Assembly: GCF_002903145.1 (NCBI RefSeq) | Contig: NZ_PPDJ01000004.1 | Location: 1 to 64,000, forward strand | DNA length: 64,000 bases | Direction: 5' to 3' | Origin: Halobacteriovorax sp. DA5 | Lineage (GTDB): Bacteria > Bdellovibrionota > Bacteriovoracia > Bacteriovoracales > Bacteriovoracaceae | Shown here: positions 26,005 to 34,922 of the stretch, in pieces | Layout of the letters: each line of letters starts with the position of its first letter | How positions within the stretch are numbered: the first letter of the stretch is position 1 | The notes under the pieces: generated by a model | The model's database searches: none | What the model was told of the DNA's origin: nothing | Seen by the model: the letters and a program-made list of their open reading frames with translations, nothing else | Position numbers and translations under genes: made by a program

Positions 26005-26974
26005 AGTAATCATCGTTATTTTCATCGACTTCAAATGACCTTTCCAACAACTTTGCATTTTCAAGAGGAAGGCCAAATACCGTAATAAAATTGCGTGAGG
26101 CTTCATCTCTTTCTGTTGAAATAGCACAGAAATGATCTTCCTTAGCATCACTAATACAGCTTCCAGCTTCATTCGGGTAGAATACACTTTTAACAATAAG
26201 GGGTAGATTTGCTTCGATTAAAGGGTTCATCGTTCGATGAAAAAGAATTTTAGCACCTTTATTAGTCAATAGTTTTGTCTGTCGGTAGCTTAGGTTGTGA
26301 ATTAAAGGTGCATTTGAAAGAACCTTTGGATCATGGCCGTAAACACCTTTAACGTCCTTCCAAATCACAAGCTCTTGTACATCATCTAATGCCCAAGCAA
26401 AGATAGCTGCGGAATAATCTGAGCCCTCTCGGCCTAGAGTTGAAGTTTGGCCATCGGTTGTTCGTGCGATAAAGCCTTGTGTGATAATTAGCGAGTGCTT
26501 ATTTAAATCTTTGCAATTTGCCTTTGTATTCTTAAAGAGAACCTTGGCCTCATTAAAATTGCGATTCGTGAGAATATAGTCACGGGCATCTGCGTGAAAA
26601 AGTTCTCTTCCTTGTTGTTGGATATAACTAGCAAGGATTGATGTAGAGATACGCTCTCCAATACTGTAGATAGAATCGAGAGTCGAACTAGACTTGGGAA
26701 GTGTAAGATAGCTTAGCAACTCTTCTTTAAAATTGGAGAGATCAACTTGAAGGTTTAACTCTTCAATGATCACTCTATGCTTTGTGAAAAAGTCTTCAAC
26801 TAATAAATTAGAGTCTTCACTAAAGTAAATTGACTCCAGCTCATTAGTTGAATTATACGTCGCAGATAAAACAACAAGAGCATCATTTGGACACGCTAAA
26901 ATTAAATCTGCAATCTGCTTAATGGCAGCAGCGCTTTTTATTGAACTGCCACCAAATTTATATACACTTCTCAA
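25934..26974 (-). CDS. aspartate kinase, short form
   Basis: A 346-residue kinase with KFGGSS at the N-terminus, SIGERISTSILASYIQ and TLGREGSDYSAAIFAWAL plus VWKDVKGVYGHDP. It catalyses the first step to Lys, Thr and Met. Only ~70 residues follow the kinase fold, room for one partial ACT domain instead of the usual two, so normal feedback control may be lacking or altered. The start is TTG. It lies 16 bp after ettA on the same strand. Its 3' end overlaps cpaF antisense by 71 bp. Confidence 0.85.
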   Translation of the reverse strand: MRSVYKFGGSSIKSAAAIKQIADLILACPNDALVVLSATYNSTNELESIYFSEDSNLLVEDFFTKHRVIIEELNLQVDLSNFKEELLSYLTLPKSSSTLDSIYSIGERISTSILASYIQQQGRELFHADARDYILTNRNFNEAKVLFKNTKANCKDLNKHSLIITQGFIARTTDGQTSTLGREGSDYSAAIFAWALDDVQELVIWKDVKGVYGHDPKVLSNAPLIHNLSYRQTKLLTNKGAKILFHRTMNPLIEANLPLIVKSVFYPNEAGSCISDAKEDHFCAISTERDEASRNFITVFGLPLENAKLLERSFEVDENNDDYFTLEVDGQDLREWIDLFGDQLFS

Positions 26975-26990
26975 GCTTATAGTCTCTTTT

Positions 26991-28676
26991 CTAATCTCTA
27001 GTAAGTTTCTTATAAGTGTAGCGCTTAGGATTCATTGCTGCATCTCCTAGACGTCTTCTCTTATCTTCTTCGTACTCGTTAAAGTTTCCTTCAAACCATA
27101 CAACTTTCCCCTCGCCTTCGAATGCAAGGATATGTGTTGCTAAACGGTCTAAGAAGAAACGGTCGTGGGAAATGATAACAGCACAACCAGCATAATCAAC
27201 AAGTGCTTTTTCAAGAGCTTGTAGAGTATTTACATCAAGATCGTTTGTTGGCTCATCCAGTAGAAGAACATTTCCACCTTCTTTTAAAACTTTTGCAAGG
27301 TGTACGCGATTTCTCTCACCACCTGAAAGCTCAGAAACTTTCTTCTTCTGGTCTTCTCCAGAGAAGTTGAATTTTGCAATATAGGCACGAGAGTTAACTT
27401 CTTGGCCACCAACATTGATAAACTCAGTTCCATCAGCAACAACATCGTAGATTGTTTTTTCAGGATCTAAATCACGTCCCTGGTCAACGTAAGCAAGCTT
27501 AACAGTATCACCTACATCGAAAGTTCCAGAAGTTGGCTTCTCTTGACCAGTAATCATTTTGAATAGCGTTGTTTTACCAGCACCGTTTGGACCGATAATC
27601 CCAACGATTCCACCAGGAGGAAGTGAGAACTCAAGATTTTCATATAGAAGTCTGTCGTCGAATGCTTTTGAAACGCCATGAGCTTCGATAACTTTATTTC
27701 CTAGACGAGGACCTGCAGGAATGAAAAGGTCATTTGTTTCATTTCTCTTTTCACTAGAGATTTTTGCTCTTTCTTCGTAATCCTTAATACGAGCTTTTGA
27801 CTTCGCCTGACGTGCTTTAGGGTTTGAGCGAATCCACTCAAGCTCTTCTTTCATTGCTTTTTGTCTTTTCGACTCAGTCTTTTCTTCTTGAGCTAGACGC
27901 TTTGCTTTTGTCTCTAGCCAACCAGTGTAGTTTCCTTCGAATGGAATCCCTTGTCCACGGTCAAGCTCTAGAATCCAACCAGCAACATTGTCTAGGAAGT
28001 AACGATCGTGTGTTACTGCAATTACTGTTCCTTTATATTGTTGTAGGTGTCTTTCAAGCCACCATACTGTTTCAGCATCAAGGTGGTTTGTCGGCTCATC
28101 TAGAAGAAGAATATCAGGTTTTTGGAGTAGAAGACGGCATAGTGCAACCCTTCTCTTTTCCCCACCAGATAGGTTTCCACACTTTGCTTCAGATGGAGGA
28201 CAATTTAGTGCTTCCATTGCAAGGTCTAGTTGACTATCAAGAGTCCAAGCATCTGCAGCATCAAGTTTATCTTGAAGCTTAGCTTGTTTATCAAGAAGAT
28301 TATTCATTTCGTCATCAGACATTGGCTCTGCAAATTTTGCAGAGATTTCATCAAATTGAGCAAGAAGATCAACTGTCTCTTGGCAACCTTGCTGAACAAC
28401 TTCTCTAACTGTTAATTCAGGATCAAGTTTTGGTTCCTGCTCAAGGTAACCAACCGAATAATTTTTAGCTAAGTGTGTTTCACCTAGATGGTCTTGATCA
28501 AGACCTGCCATAATCTTAAGAAGTGTCGACTTACCAGCACCGTTAAGACCAAGAACACCAATCTTTGCTCCATAAAAATATGAAAGAGAGATGTCTTTTA
28601 AAACGTGCTTTTGCTTATAAACTTTTCCAACACGGTTCATTGAATAAATAATTTGCTTATCATTTTGATAGGCCAT
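26991..28676 (-). CDS. ettA: energy-dependent translational throttle protein EttA (ABC-F)
   Basis: A soluble ABC-F ATPase of 561 residues with two nucleotide-binding domains: Walker A GLNGAGKST and GPNGAGKTT, both with LSGGE signatures and LLDEPTNHLD/LLDEPTNDLD Walker B. The inter-domain linker (~240-310) is the P-site-tRNA-interaction region. Length and N-terminus (YSMNRVGKVYKQKHVLKDISL) match EttA, which gates entry of the 70S ribosome into elongation according to energy state. Confidence 0.94.
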   Translation of the reverse strand: MAYQNDKQIIYSMNRVGKVYKQKHVLKDISLSYFYGAKIGVLGLNGAGKSTLLKIMAGLDQDHLGETHLAKNYSVGYLEQEPKLDPELTVREVVQQGCQETVDLLAQFDEISAKFAEPMSDDEMNNLLDKQAKLQDKLDAADAWTLDSQLDLAMEALNCPPSEAKCGNLSGGEKRRVALCRLLLQKPDILLLDEPTNHLDAETVWWLERHLQQYKGTVIAVTHDRYFLDNVAGWILELDRGQGIPFEGNYTGWLETKAKRLAQEEKTESKRQKAMKEELEWIRSNPKARQAKSKARIKDYEERAKISSEKRNETNDLFIPAGPRLGNKVIEAHGVSKAFDDRLLYENLEFSLPPGGIVGIIGPNGAGKTTLFKMITGQEKPTSGTFDVGDTVKLAYVDQGRDLDPEKTIYDVVADGTEFINVGGQEVNSRAYIAKFNFSGEDQKKKVSELSGGERNRVHLAKVLKEGGNVLLLDEPTNDLDVNTLQALEKALVDYAGCAVIISHDRFFLDRLATHILAFEGEGKVVWFEGNFNEYEEDKRRRLGDAAMNPKRYTYKKLTRD

Positions 28677-28710
28677 CGATTGACTCCATTTGTTTTAAAA
28701 TTACTCAAAT

Positions 28711-28739
28711 AAAGTACCTATAAAACGATAGAATATCAA
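28711..28739 (-). promoter_or_regulatory. candidate sigma70 promoter of ettA
   Basis: On the minus strand TTGATA-N17-TACTTT lies ~35 bp upstream of the ettA start. This is a reading by eye. Confidence 0.55.
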
Positions 28740-28758
28740 TTACAGAGTGCCTGCAAAC

Positions 28759-29619
28759 TTAAAGATTTAGGTGACTTATTAGACGAAAAAAGTTTGCGAC
28801 ATAAGGCACAAAGAAGAAGACTACAAGCCATATAAATTTGAAGATTTTTAATCGTTGTAAAAAAACTTCATTTTCACTTCGGTAATCATCCCAAAGATTA
28901 ATCTCAATGGATTCAAGGTCTTCACAAATATCCACACCTTGGTGTTTCTTTACTTCAATTAGTGCAGCGAGCCTTCGAAAGAGATCCTTGGCCAGGGCCT
29001 GATCTAAATCTACAATTGAGTTGATTGATGAACGATGAATGAGTTGATTGATGGGAGTTCCAACATCGTACATAAGCTTAAATATGAGATATGAATTTAG
29101 AATCTTACTAATAGGGGCCAGAAATTTTCGCTTTAGTTTCTTAATAAGCATGATGAAACTAAGAACACCTACAAGATTATAGATTAGGGCCAAAACGAGG
29201 AAGGTATAGTCGGTTGCGAGGCCAAGGATATTTGTTGCAAAGATATTTAGGGCAAATGTAAGTCCCATTGCCATAAGAAATTGAAAGAGTGTTTCATTAA
29301 TTGTGCCTGCGGCCTTCTTCTCAATTTGAAGATCATTGGAGAGAGCGTGGCGCATTTTTGCAAGAGTTCGACTTGTTGCAGCGCCAAATTCTTTTGCAAT
29401 CTGAGCAATCTCACAAATTAATGAGTCGTAAAACTTGTAATTTGAAAGTTGCGTTAAGTCCCCCATCAAATTGAGCTGGGATACTTCTATTAACAAGTCC
29501 TTGCCTCTTTGATATTCAGATCGAATTCGAAATTTCAATGAGTTAAACCTTTCAATTAAGGTTTCAGCAGGAATAAGTAATGCTAAGAGAGTGATTGATA
29601 AAAAAGATATTATTGCCAA
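28759..29619 (-). CDS. small inner-membrane protein with two GspF/TadB-like halves
   Basis: 286 residues from a TTG start at 29619, chosen because AGGAGGT lies 6 nt upstream; the longer frame to an ATG at 29673 has no site. It has one N-terminal helix and two central helices (~105-160 of this start). The C-terminal helix is IFKFIWLVVFFFVPYVANFF. The soluble segments before each helix group (FGAATSRTLAKMRHALSND...EKKAAG and RLAALIEVKKHQGVDICEDLE...) have the helical layout of T2SSF platform domains. It could be the missing platform protein for the nearby Flp locus. The family call is tentative. Confidence 0.5.
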   Translation of the reverse strand: MAIISFLSITLLALLIPAETLIERFNSLKFRIRSEYQRGKDLLIEVSQLNLMGDLTQLSNYKFYDSLICEIAQIAKEFGAATSRTLAKMRHALSNDLQIEKKAAGTINETLFQFLMAMGLTFALNIFATNILGLATDYTFLVLALIYNLVGVLSFIMLIKKLKRKFLAPISKILNSYLIFKLMYDVGTPINQLIHRSSINSIVDLDQALAKDLFRRLAALIEVKKHQGVDICEDLESIEINLWDDYRSENEVFLQRLKIFKFIWLVVFFFVPYVANFFRLISHLNL

Positions 29620-29671
29620 AATAGACCTCCTATCTTGACGTAACGCTATGTATCTGAAATAACAATACTCC

Positions 29672-29962
29672 ATGGAAAATAAAGAAGAGTTATTTCACAT
29701 TCGAAATGAAAACCACGCTTTTGATAAGCAATCAGAGGATATTAATCACCCTGATTTCTATCTCAATGATGAACTATTAGAAGAGTTAAAACTCTTTTGC
29801 CAAAATTTTGATCCATATCGTGACATGGACCTTGAAACAAAGTTTCGTTTACAAGAATTTGGTGTTCTCGAACTCTCAAACCCTTTTGAGATAACAAATA
29901 AACTTCTTCTCTTACTAGAGAACAACCTTCAATATCGTATTAAGTTAGAAAAAGAAAAGTAA
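29672..29962 (+). CDS. small acidic protein, unknown
   Basis: A 96-residue soluble acidic protein (MENKEELFHIRNENHAF... ending NNLQYRIKLEKEK), probably helical. No Shine-Dalgarno site is seen, and the ATG shares CATG with an unused ATG on the other strand. The methyltransferase gene follows after only 2 bp, suggesting cotranscription. No family recognised. Confidence 0.65.
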   Translation: MENKEELFHIRNENHAFDKQSEDINHPDFYLNDELLEELKLFCQNFDPYRDMDLETKFRLQEFGVLELSNPFEITNKLLLLLENNLQYRIKLEKEK

Positions 29963-29964
29963 CA

Positions 29965-31182
29965 ATGAACAAGAAAACCGCAGGTCGTCCACGCATTCGT
30001 ACACCTAGGGTAGAACTACACCCTGCCAGTATCAAATATCTCTTCAAAGGTCATCCTTGGATTACTAAAGATAAGTACTCTCTTAAGTTTCCTAAGGGCT
30101 CTCCTTTTATTACGGCAAAGCTTGATGAAGTTAAGAACGACGATGCGAAGTTTGTTGTTATGCTAAATGATCCGACTCACGATAGTGTGCTAGCACGAAT
30201 CTGGCGTATTGGTGAAGGTTCATCTCACATTGGCCCAAAAGAGTTCTACTTTGAACTTAGAGAGCGCATGCAAGCAAGTTTTGAAGCACGTGGGAATATT
30301 GATACTCGTGAAAACTACTACCTTGCTTTTGGCGAGTCTGATTATCTGCCAGGTCTTTTTATTATTCGCTTAAAAGATAGAATTCTGATTCAATTTTATG
30401 CAAACTTCTGGAACCACTTTGAAAATGACGTTCTAAAAATAGTTAAAGACTTTTTTCCTAAAGATACTCTTTGGGTTCAAAAAAGAAATCTAAAGCGTAA
30501 GAAAGAATTTTATTGCGCGACAAATAAGCAACTAAAAGAAGATAACTTTATCGTTGAAGAATATGGAGTTAAGTATCAAATTAAGCTTAACCAATTCTAT
30601 GATATTGGAATCTACACAGATATGGCGGCAATTAGGGACCGCGTGAAAGAAGACTTTGAAGGAAAGAGTGTTTTAAATCTATATAGCTACACTGGAGCTT
30701 ATTCTCTGTTTGGACTGAAACAGGGGGCAACAGATGTAACAAGTGTGGATCTTTCTCAAAAGTATCTTGATTGGCTACAAGAGAACCTTGTTCTTAATGA
30801 AATGAGTGAAAATCATGAATCACTTTGTATGCCAACAATCAAGGCTCTAGAAAAGTTTAAGGCAGAAGGTCGTAAGTTTGATTTAATTATTTGCGATCCA
30901 CCAAGTGCATCAAGTGATGGAAAGAAAGTTTCGAAAGCTATTGATGCATATAAAGATATGATTCCTCTATTTGATATGATTCTAAATAAAGGTGGAAAAG
31001 CGCATATCTTTTTAAATACACATTCAATTACACGCAAGAAATTTGAAAATAAAATTAAAGAGTACATTGGTACCCGCAAGATTAGTATCACTGGATCACT
31101 AAAACTTACTGGTGACTGTCCGTCACTTAAAGGCTTTATTGAAGGCGACTACCTTAAAGGACTAACTCTTTTAAAGAAATAA
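29965..31182 (+). CDS. class I SAM-dependent rRNA methyltransferase, RlmI-like
   Basis: A 405-residue protein. The N-terminal PUA-like domain (residues ~15-80, LHPASIKYLFKGHPWI) precedes an RlmI/YccW-type methyltransferase domain with DIGIYTDMAAIRD, SAM motif VLNLYSYTGAYSLF, acidic end SVDLS and catalytic loop LIICDPPSAS. RlmI methylates C1962 of 23S rRNA. There is no catalytic Cys after the DPP motif of the kind expected for C5-cytosine enzymes, so the exact target is open. Confidence 0.8.
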   Translation: MNKKTAGRPRIRTPRVELHPASIKYLFKGHPWITKDKYSLKFPKGSPFITAKLDEVKNDDAKFVVMLNDPTHDSVLARIWRIGEGSSHIGPKEFYFELRERMQASFEARGNIDTRENYYLAFGESDYLPGLFIIRLKDRILIQFYANFWNHFENDVLKIVKDFFPKDTLWVQKRNLKRKKEFYCATNKQLKEDNFIVEEYGVKYQIKLNQFYDIGIYTDMAAIRDRVKEDFEGKSVLNLYSYTGAYSLFGLKQGATDVTSVDLSQKYLDWLQENLVLNEMSENHESLCMPTIKALEKFKAEGRKFDLIICDPPSASSDGKKVSKAIDAYKDMIPLFDMILNKGGKAHIFLNTHSITRKKFENKIKEYIGTRKISITGSLKLTGDCPSLKGFIEGDYLKGLTLLKK

Positions 31183-31194
31183 AGGAAAAAATAA

Positions 31195-31641
31195 ATGACA
31201 AATAACCTGGCCATAATTGTTCCCCTATTTATTGGTTGTATCGGAATCCTTCAAGGTGCCATAAACCGATTAATGACAAATGATATCGGTCTTACATGGA
31301 TGGCCCTTCTTGGTAACTTTGTTACTCTAGTTGTTTGTATTGGTTTCTTCTTCTTTGTTAAATATAACCCAGAGTTCTTTCCTGAATTCGTTCGCTTAAA
31401 GGACTTCCAATTTAAGTGGTGGTATGTCATTCCTGGGTTCTTCGGCTTCTTATTTGTTGTGGGTCTTCCGCTTGGTATTTATGAAGTTGGTGCCGTAAAA
31501 ACAACTGTCGGACTAATCGCTGCACAGATGGTGACAAGTGTTCTATGGGATGTATTCGTAGAGAATATCTCTCTTACTGTGCCAAAAGGTCTTGGAATCT
31601 TAATGGCAATTGGCTCAGTAATTTTAATTACACTATTTTAA
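31195..31641 (+). CDS. DMT superfamily membrane protein, YdcZ type (DUF606)
   Basis: A 148-residue, five-helix membrane protein. The N-terminal GCIGILQGAINRLM and VGLIAAQMVTSVLWDVF are typical of the YdcZ/DUF606 half-size transporters, which probably work as dimers. It has AAAGGAAAAAATAA before the start and lies 12 bp after the methyltransferase gene. The substrate is unknown. Confidence 0.82.
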   Translation: MTNNLAIIVPLFIGCIGILQGAINRLMTNDIGLTWMALLGNFVTLVVCIGFFFFVKYNPEFFPEFVRLKDFQFKWWYVIPGFFGFLFVVGLPLGIYEVGAVKTTVGLIAAQMVTSVLWDVFVENISLTVPKGLGILMAIGSVILITLF

Positions 31642-31718
31642 CAGTTACTCTTAAATAGCGTTAAAAACACTTTAATTTTATAGTCTGACACCTATAAATC
31701 CTATGCTATAAAGTAAAA

Positions 31719-32438
31719 ATGCTTTTAATGTATTTTCGTCTATTCATTGCTGGATTATTCTTAGTTATTGGAACACTAATTTGGATTCCAATATGCATGT
31801 TTCGTCCTGCAAATCGTGGCAACACATACATGATTGCTAAGTACTACTCGTGGCTAACTCACCTTTTTTTAAATATAAAAATTGAAGCAAGAGTTAAGAA
31901 GAGTCACAAGGATATTAGAAATTCTGTTATCATTTCTAATCACCAATCAAATCTCGATATTTTCTTTGTAGGGCCGGCCCTGCCAAAAAGAACAGTCTCT
32001 CTTGGGAAGCAGTCTCTTGTCTGGATCCCTATTTTTGGTCAAATGTACTACCTTGCTGGAAATATTCTGATTAATCGAACAAATAGAACTAAGGCCTGGA
32101 AGGCCATGGCCGAAGTTGCTCGAACAATTAAAGAAGACAATTGTAATGTCTGGATTATGCCAGAAGGAACTCGCTCAAAAGGACGAGGATTACTGCCATT
32201 TAAAAAAGGCCCATTCGTTGTTGCTATCCAAGGCCAACTTCCAATTTACCCTGTTGTATTTTCTGAATATGATAAGTCATTTGATCTTAGAAAACTCAAA
32301 CCTGGAAAGGTTATCATTGAAGCACTTGAGCCTATTTCGACACAGGGTTTAACAATGGATGATATTGGAGAGCTCATGGACAAGACTCGTGAAATGATGC
32401 TTGCCCATATCAATAAATTATCTAAAGAAGTTTCCTAA
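31719..32438 (+). CDS. plsC: 1-acyl-sn-glycerol-3-phosphate acyltransferase
   Basis: A 239-residue membrane-bound acyltransferase that makes phosphatidic acid. It has an N-terminal hydrophobic segment, the catalytic HX4D block SNHQSNLDIFF and the glycerol-phosphate-binding block MPEGTRSKGRGLLPFKKG. It is convergent with the exported gene at 32451. Confidence 0.9.
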   Translation: MLLMYFRLFIAGLFLVIGTLIWIPICMFRPANRGNTYMIAKYYSWLTHLFLNIKIEARVKKSHKDIRNSVIISNHQSNLDIFFVGPALPKRTVSLGKQSLVWIPIFGQMYYLAGNILINRTNRTKAWKAMAEVARTIKEDNCNVWIMPEGTRSKGRGLLPFKKGPFVVAIQGQLPIYPVVFSEYDKSFDLRKLKPGKVIIEALEPISTQGLTMDDIGELMDKTREMMLAHINKLSKEVS

Positions 32439-32450
32439 TAAAGTCTTTTA

Positions 32451-32972
32451 TTAGAAGATATTTACTCTTGTCATGTAATCAACTTTTCTAGCATCAGCTC
32501 TTCTAAGTGGACCTTGTGTTCCTGGAGCAGTAGTTCTTCTTCCATCATTTATGGCCGCATTACTTGTTGGACACTCCATTCCTAACCCACACATATCCTT
32601 CTTATTAAGAAAAAGTGCCGCTTCAATAAAGCTATACTTTTTACCCTTGTAGATTAATTTTAGATCTTCGATTTTACCTGTTTCATTTGGAAGAATAACA
32701 AAGTCACCTTTTTCTAGAATATCAAAAAAGAATTCCTTGTACGGTGCATATTCCTTCGTAACTTTGAAAAGAACATCATTATAATCATTTCCGTTTGGAT
32801 CTTTAGAATAAGCACTTACTGTATCACCATAGACTCTAATCGATCTAATATCTTGATCACCATAGTACTGACTTCTAATCTTTAGATCACCTGAAGTTGC
32901 AAAAATTTGCTGGTATGAAAAAGCATTTAAAGTGATAAATAGTGCAATTGTAACTTTAAGAATCATTTTCAT
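32451..32972 (-). CDS. exported protein, unknown
   Basis: 173 residues with signal peptide MKMILKVTIALFITLNAFS. The mature part contains a Cys pair in DMCGLGMECPT near the C-terminus. The start at 32972 is set by GGAGGGAATA; the longer frame to 33014 is not needed. No family recognised. Confidence 0.75.
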   Translation of the reverse strand: MKMILKVTIALFITLNAFSYQQIFATSGDLKIRSQYYGDQDIRSIRVYGDTVSAYSKDPNGNDYNDVLFKVTKEYAPYKEFFFDILEKGDFVILPNETGKIEDLKLIYKGKKYSFIEAALFLNKKDMCGLGMECPTSNAAINDGRRTTAPGTQGPLRRADARKVDYMTRVNIF

Positions 32973-33059
32973 TATTCCCTCCAGATACATATATAATTGC
33001 ACTTTGTGTGCCAAGAATTTAACGGAATATTAAGTAGTTAGATTGTAAATATCTTAAAC

Positions 33060-33210
33060 AGTGTCTATTGAAGTGACGACATACCGTCCGTCCTGGACAT
33101 GCGTCTTTCGGTTATATGAAGAAGATTTTTGCGCTGAGGAAACATCAAATAGCTGAAGCTATTTGAATTTATTGAGAATAATCACTTCAAGCGTCTGCGC
33201 ATAGAAATAA
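33060..33210 (+). ncRNA. candidate structured small RNA
   Basis: This gene-free stretch is dense in pairing. A closing 9-bp helix TTGAAGTGA / TCACTTCAA joins 33068-33076 and 33182-33190. An inner hairpin with CAT/ATG and GTCC/GGAC runs from 33077 to 33103. A perfect 8-bp hairpin CAAATAGC-TGAA-GCTATTTG lies at 33146-33165. The whole is followed by a strong terminator at 33211-33236. Strand + is preferred because the terminator lies at that end, but the helices are symmetric. It resembles no RNA family I know and no clear promoter was found. Confidence 0.45.
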
Positions 33211-33240
33211 AAAAGGCTCCATTAGGAGCCTTTTTTATTT
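33207..33240. terminator. bidirectional terminator after nuoI / structured RNA
   Basis: A GGCTCC-ATTA-GGAGCC stem (33215-33230) is flanked by A-rich sequence and TTTTTTATTT. It ends the nuo operon on the minus strand and the RNA candidate on the plus strand. Confidence 0.87.
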
Positions 33241-33759
33241 CTATTTTACAATGCGTTCACGCCATTTTTTGATATCTGGTGCTAGATAGTCGTACTTCAT
33301 CTCATCAAGAGTATATTGAGAGAATTCATAGTCTGTCGTGTGAGTTAGACACTCAGTAGGACAAACAGTAGTACAAAGACCACAGTAACAGCAAAGAGCT
33401 GTATCGATTGTATATTGAAGAAGATCTAACTTAATTGGTGTTCCACCACTTGTCTTAAGTACTGGAGCATCTTTTTCACGTCGAACTGCTGTAATGTAAA
33501 TACAGTCAACTGGACAAGCAGTTGCACACTGGTAACAAGAAATACAGTTTTCAACGTCGTTGAATAGACGTGAACGAGAGTTTGCTGGAAGCTCTTCTCT
33601 TACTTCTGGGTATTCAATTGTTACAGGCTTTACACCGTACACATATTTAAAAGTAATACCAAGACCTTTCGTTACAGTAGTAATACCAGTCCAGATATTC
33701 TTAAACCATTTTCCTAACGTTAGTTGCTCACCTGCGTGGTAAGTTGTATCAGTGCTCAT
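33241..33759 (-). CDS. nuoI: NADH-quinone oxidoreductase subunit I
   Basis: A 172-residue two-cluster Fe-S subunit of complex I. The N-terminal amphipathic region is followed by CISCYQCATACPVDC and CCYCGLCTTVCPTEC, carrying clusters N6a and N6b that pass electrons to NuoB. The start overlaps nuoD by 4 bp. It is the last gene of the nuoB-C-D-I group; NuoH, normally between G and I, is absent here. Confidence 0.93.
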   Translation of the reverse strand: MSTDTTYHAGEQLTLGKWFKNIWTGITTVTKGLGITFKYVYGVKPVTIEYPEVREELPANSRSRLFNDVENCISCYQCATACPVDCIYITAVRREKDAPVLKTSGGTPIKLDLLQYTIDTALCCYCGLCTTVCPTECLTHTTDYEFSQYTLDEMKYDYLAPDIKKWRERIVK

Positions 33760-34901
33760 CGGTCAACCTCTCCTAGAACAATATCAATACTTCCGATTGT
33801 AGCAACGAAGTCTGCAATCATCTGACCTTTACCAAGTTCAGGTAGCATTGAAGTGTGAGTAAAACATGAAGACTTAACTTTAACTCTGTAAGGAGTTTTT
33901 CCACCATCTGAAACGATGTGGTAACCAAGTTCTCCACGTGGACACTCAGTTTTTGTATAAATCTCACCTTTTGGAAGCTTAATGATTTTTGGAACTTTAC
34001 CCATAACAGGTCCAGCTTCAATTCCATCAAGAGCTTGACGAAGGATTTTGATTGATTCAAAGATTTCGAATACACGTACATAGTAACGATCCCAACAGTC
34101 ACCAACAGTTCCCATTTCACCTTTACCAGTAACAACATCAAAATCAAACTTATCGTAGTAACCATATGGCTTCTTCTTACGAAGATCCCACTCAACACCT
34201 GAACCACGAAGAACAGCACCAGTTGCACCGTACTCATAAGCCATCTCAGGAGTTACAATACCAACATTAGCAGTTCTGTTACGGAAGATTGCGTTCATAC
34301 CAACTAGATCGTGGTACTTCTTCATGCTTTCTTCCATCGTTGTACAGAATTGATCGATACGACGAAGTTGATCGTCATTAATATCATTCCAAACACCACC
34401 AATCCAAATGTAATTGTATAGTAGTCTGGCACCTGAAAGCTCTTCAAAGATTCTTAGGATTTGCTCTCTATCTTGGAAAGCGTATAAGAATGGAGTGAAG
34501 GCCCCAAGGTCGATTGCGTAAGTACCAAAGTACATTAAGTGAGATGCGATTCTTTGAAGTTCCGCAACGATGATTCTGATATACTCTGCTCTTTCAGGAA
34601 CTTCAGTTCCAAGCATTTTTTCTACACCGTGAACATAACCCCATTCCATTCCCATAGCACCAAGATAGTCCATACGGTCAGTGAAAGGAATAATCCCACG
34701 ATAGTCTAAGTTCTCGCTGTGCTTTTCCATACAACGGTGTAGGTAACCTAGGTATGGAGTCGCTTCAACAACGATTTCAGAATCTGTTTTAATCTCAACA
34801 CGTAAAACCCCGTGAGTGGCAGGGTGCTGAGGCCCCATATTTACTGTCAGTAGATCAGTATGTAAGGCTTCTTGTTCTTGTTTTAATGTATTATCTTCCA
34901 T
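33756..34901 (-). CDS. nuoD: NADH-quinone oxidoreductase subunit D
   Basis: The 381-residue 49-kDa-type subunit that forms the quinone site with NuoB. MGPQHPATHGVLR, GYLHRCMEKHSEN, DRMDYLGAM and the C-terminal GELGYHIVSDGGKTPYR are diagnostic. There are no [NiFe]-binding CxxC pairs, so it is complex I and not a hydrogenase. It is spaced 21 bp from nuoC. Confidence 0.95.
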   Translation of the reverse strand: MEDNTLKQEQEALHTDLLTVNMGPQHPATHGVLRVEIKTDSEIVVEATPYLGYLHRCMEKHSENLDYRGIIPFTDRMDYLGAMGMEWGYVHGVEKMLGTEVPERAEYIRIIVAELQRIASHLMYFGTYAIDLGAFTPFLYAFQDREQILRIFEELSGARLLYNYIWIGGVWNDINDDQLRRIDQFCTTMEESMKKYHDLVGMNAIFRNRTANVGIVTPEMAYEYGATGAVLRGSGVEWDLRKKKPYGYYDKFDFDVVTGKGEMGTVGDCWDRYYVRVFEIFESIKILRQALDGIEAGPVMGKVPKIIKLPKGEIYTKTECPRGELGYHIVSDGGKTPYRVKVKSSCFTHTSMLPELGKGQMIADFVATIGSIDIVLGEVDR

Positions 34902-34922
34902 TAAAAATATCCTTAAAATTAA

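Noticed and set aside
27824..28282. 152-codon open frame on the plus strand
   Set aside because: It is antisense to the well-supported ettA gene, has no ribosome site, and its Leu/Gln/His-rich composition is that of a reverse shadow.
33818..34237. 139-codon alternative frame on the minus strand
   Set aside because: It lies wholly within nuoD in another frame and its Val/Ser/Leu composition matches no protein.
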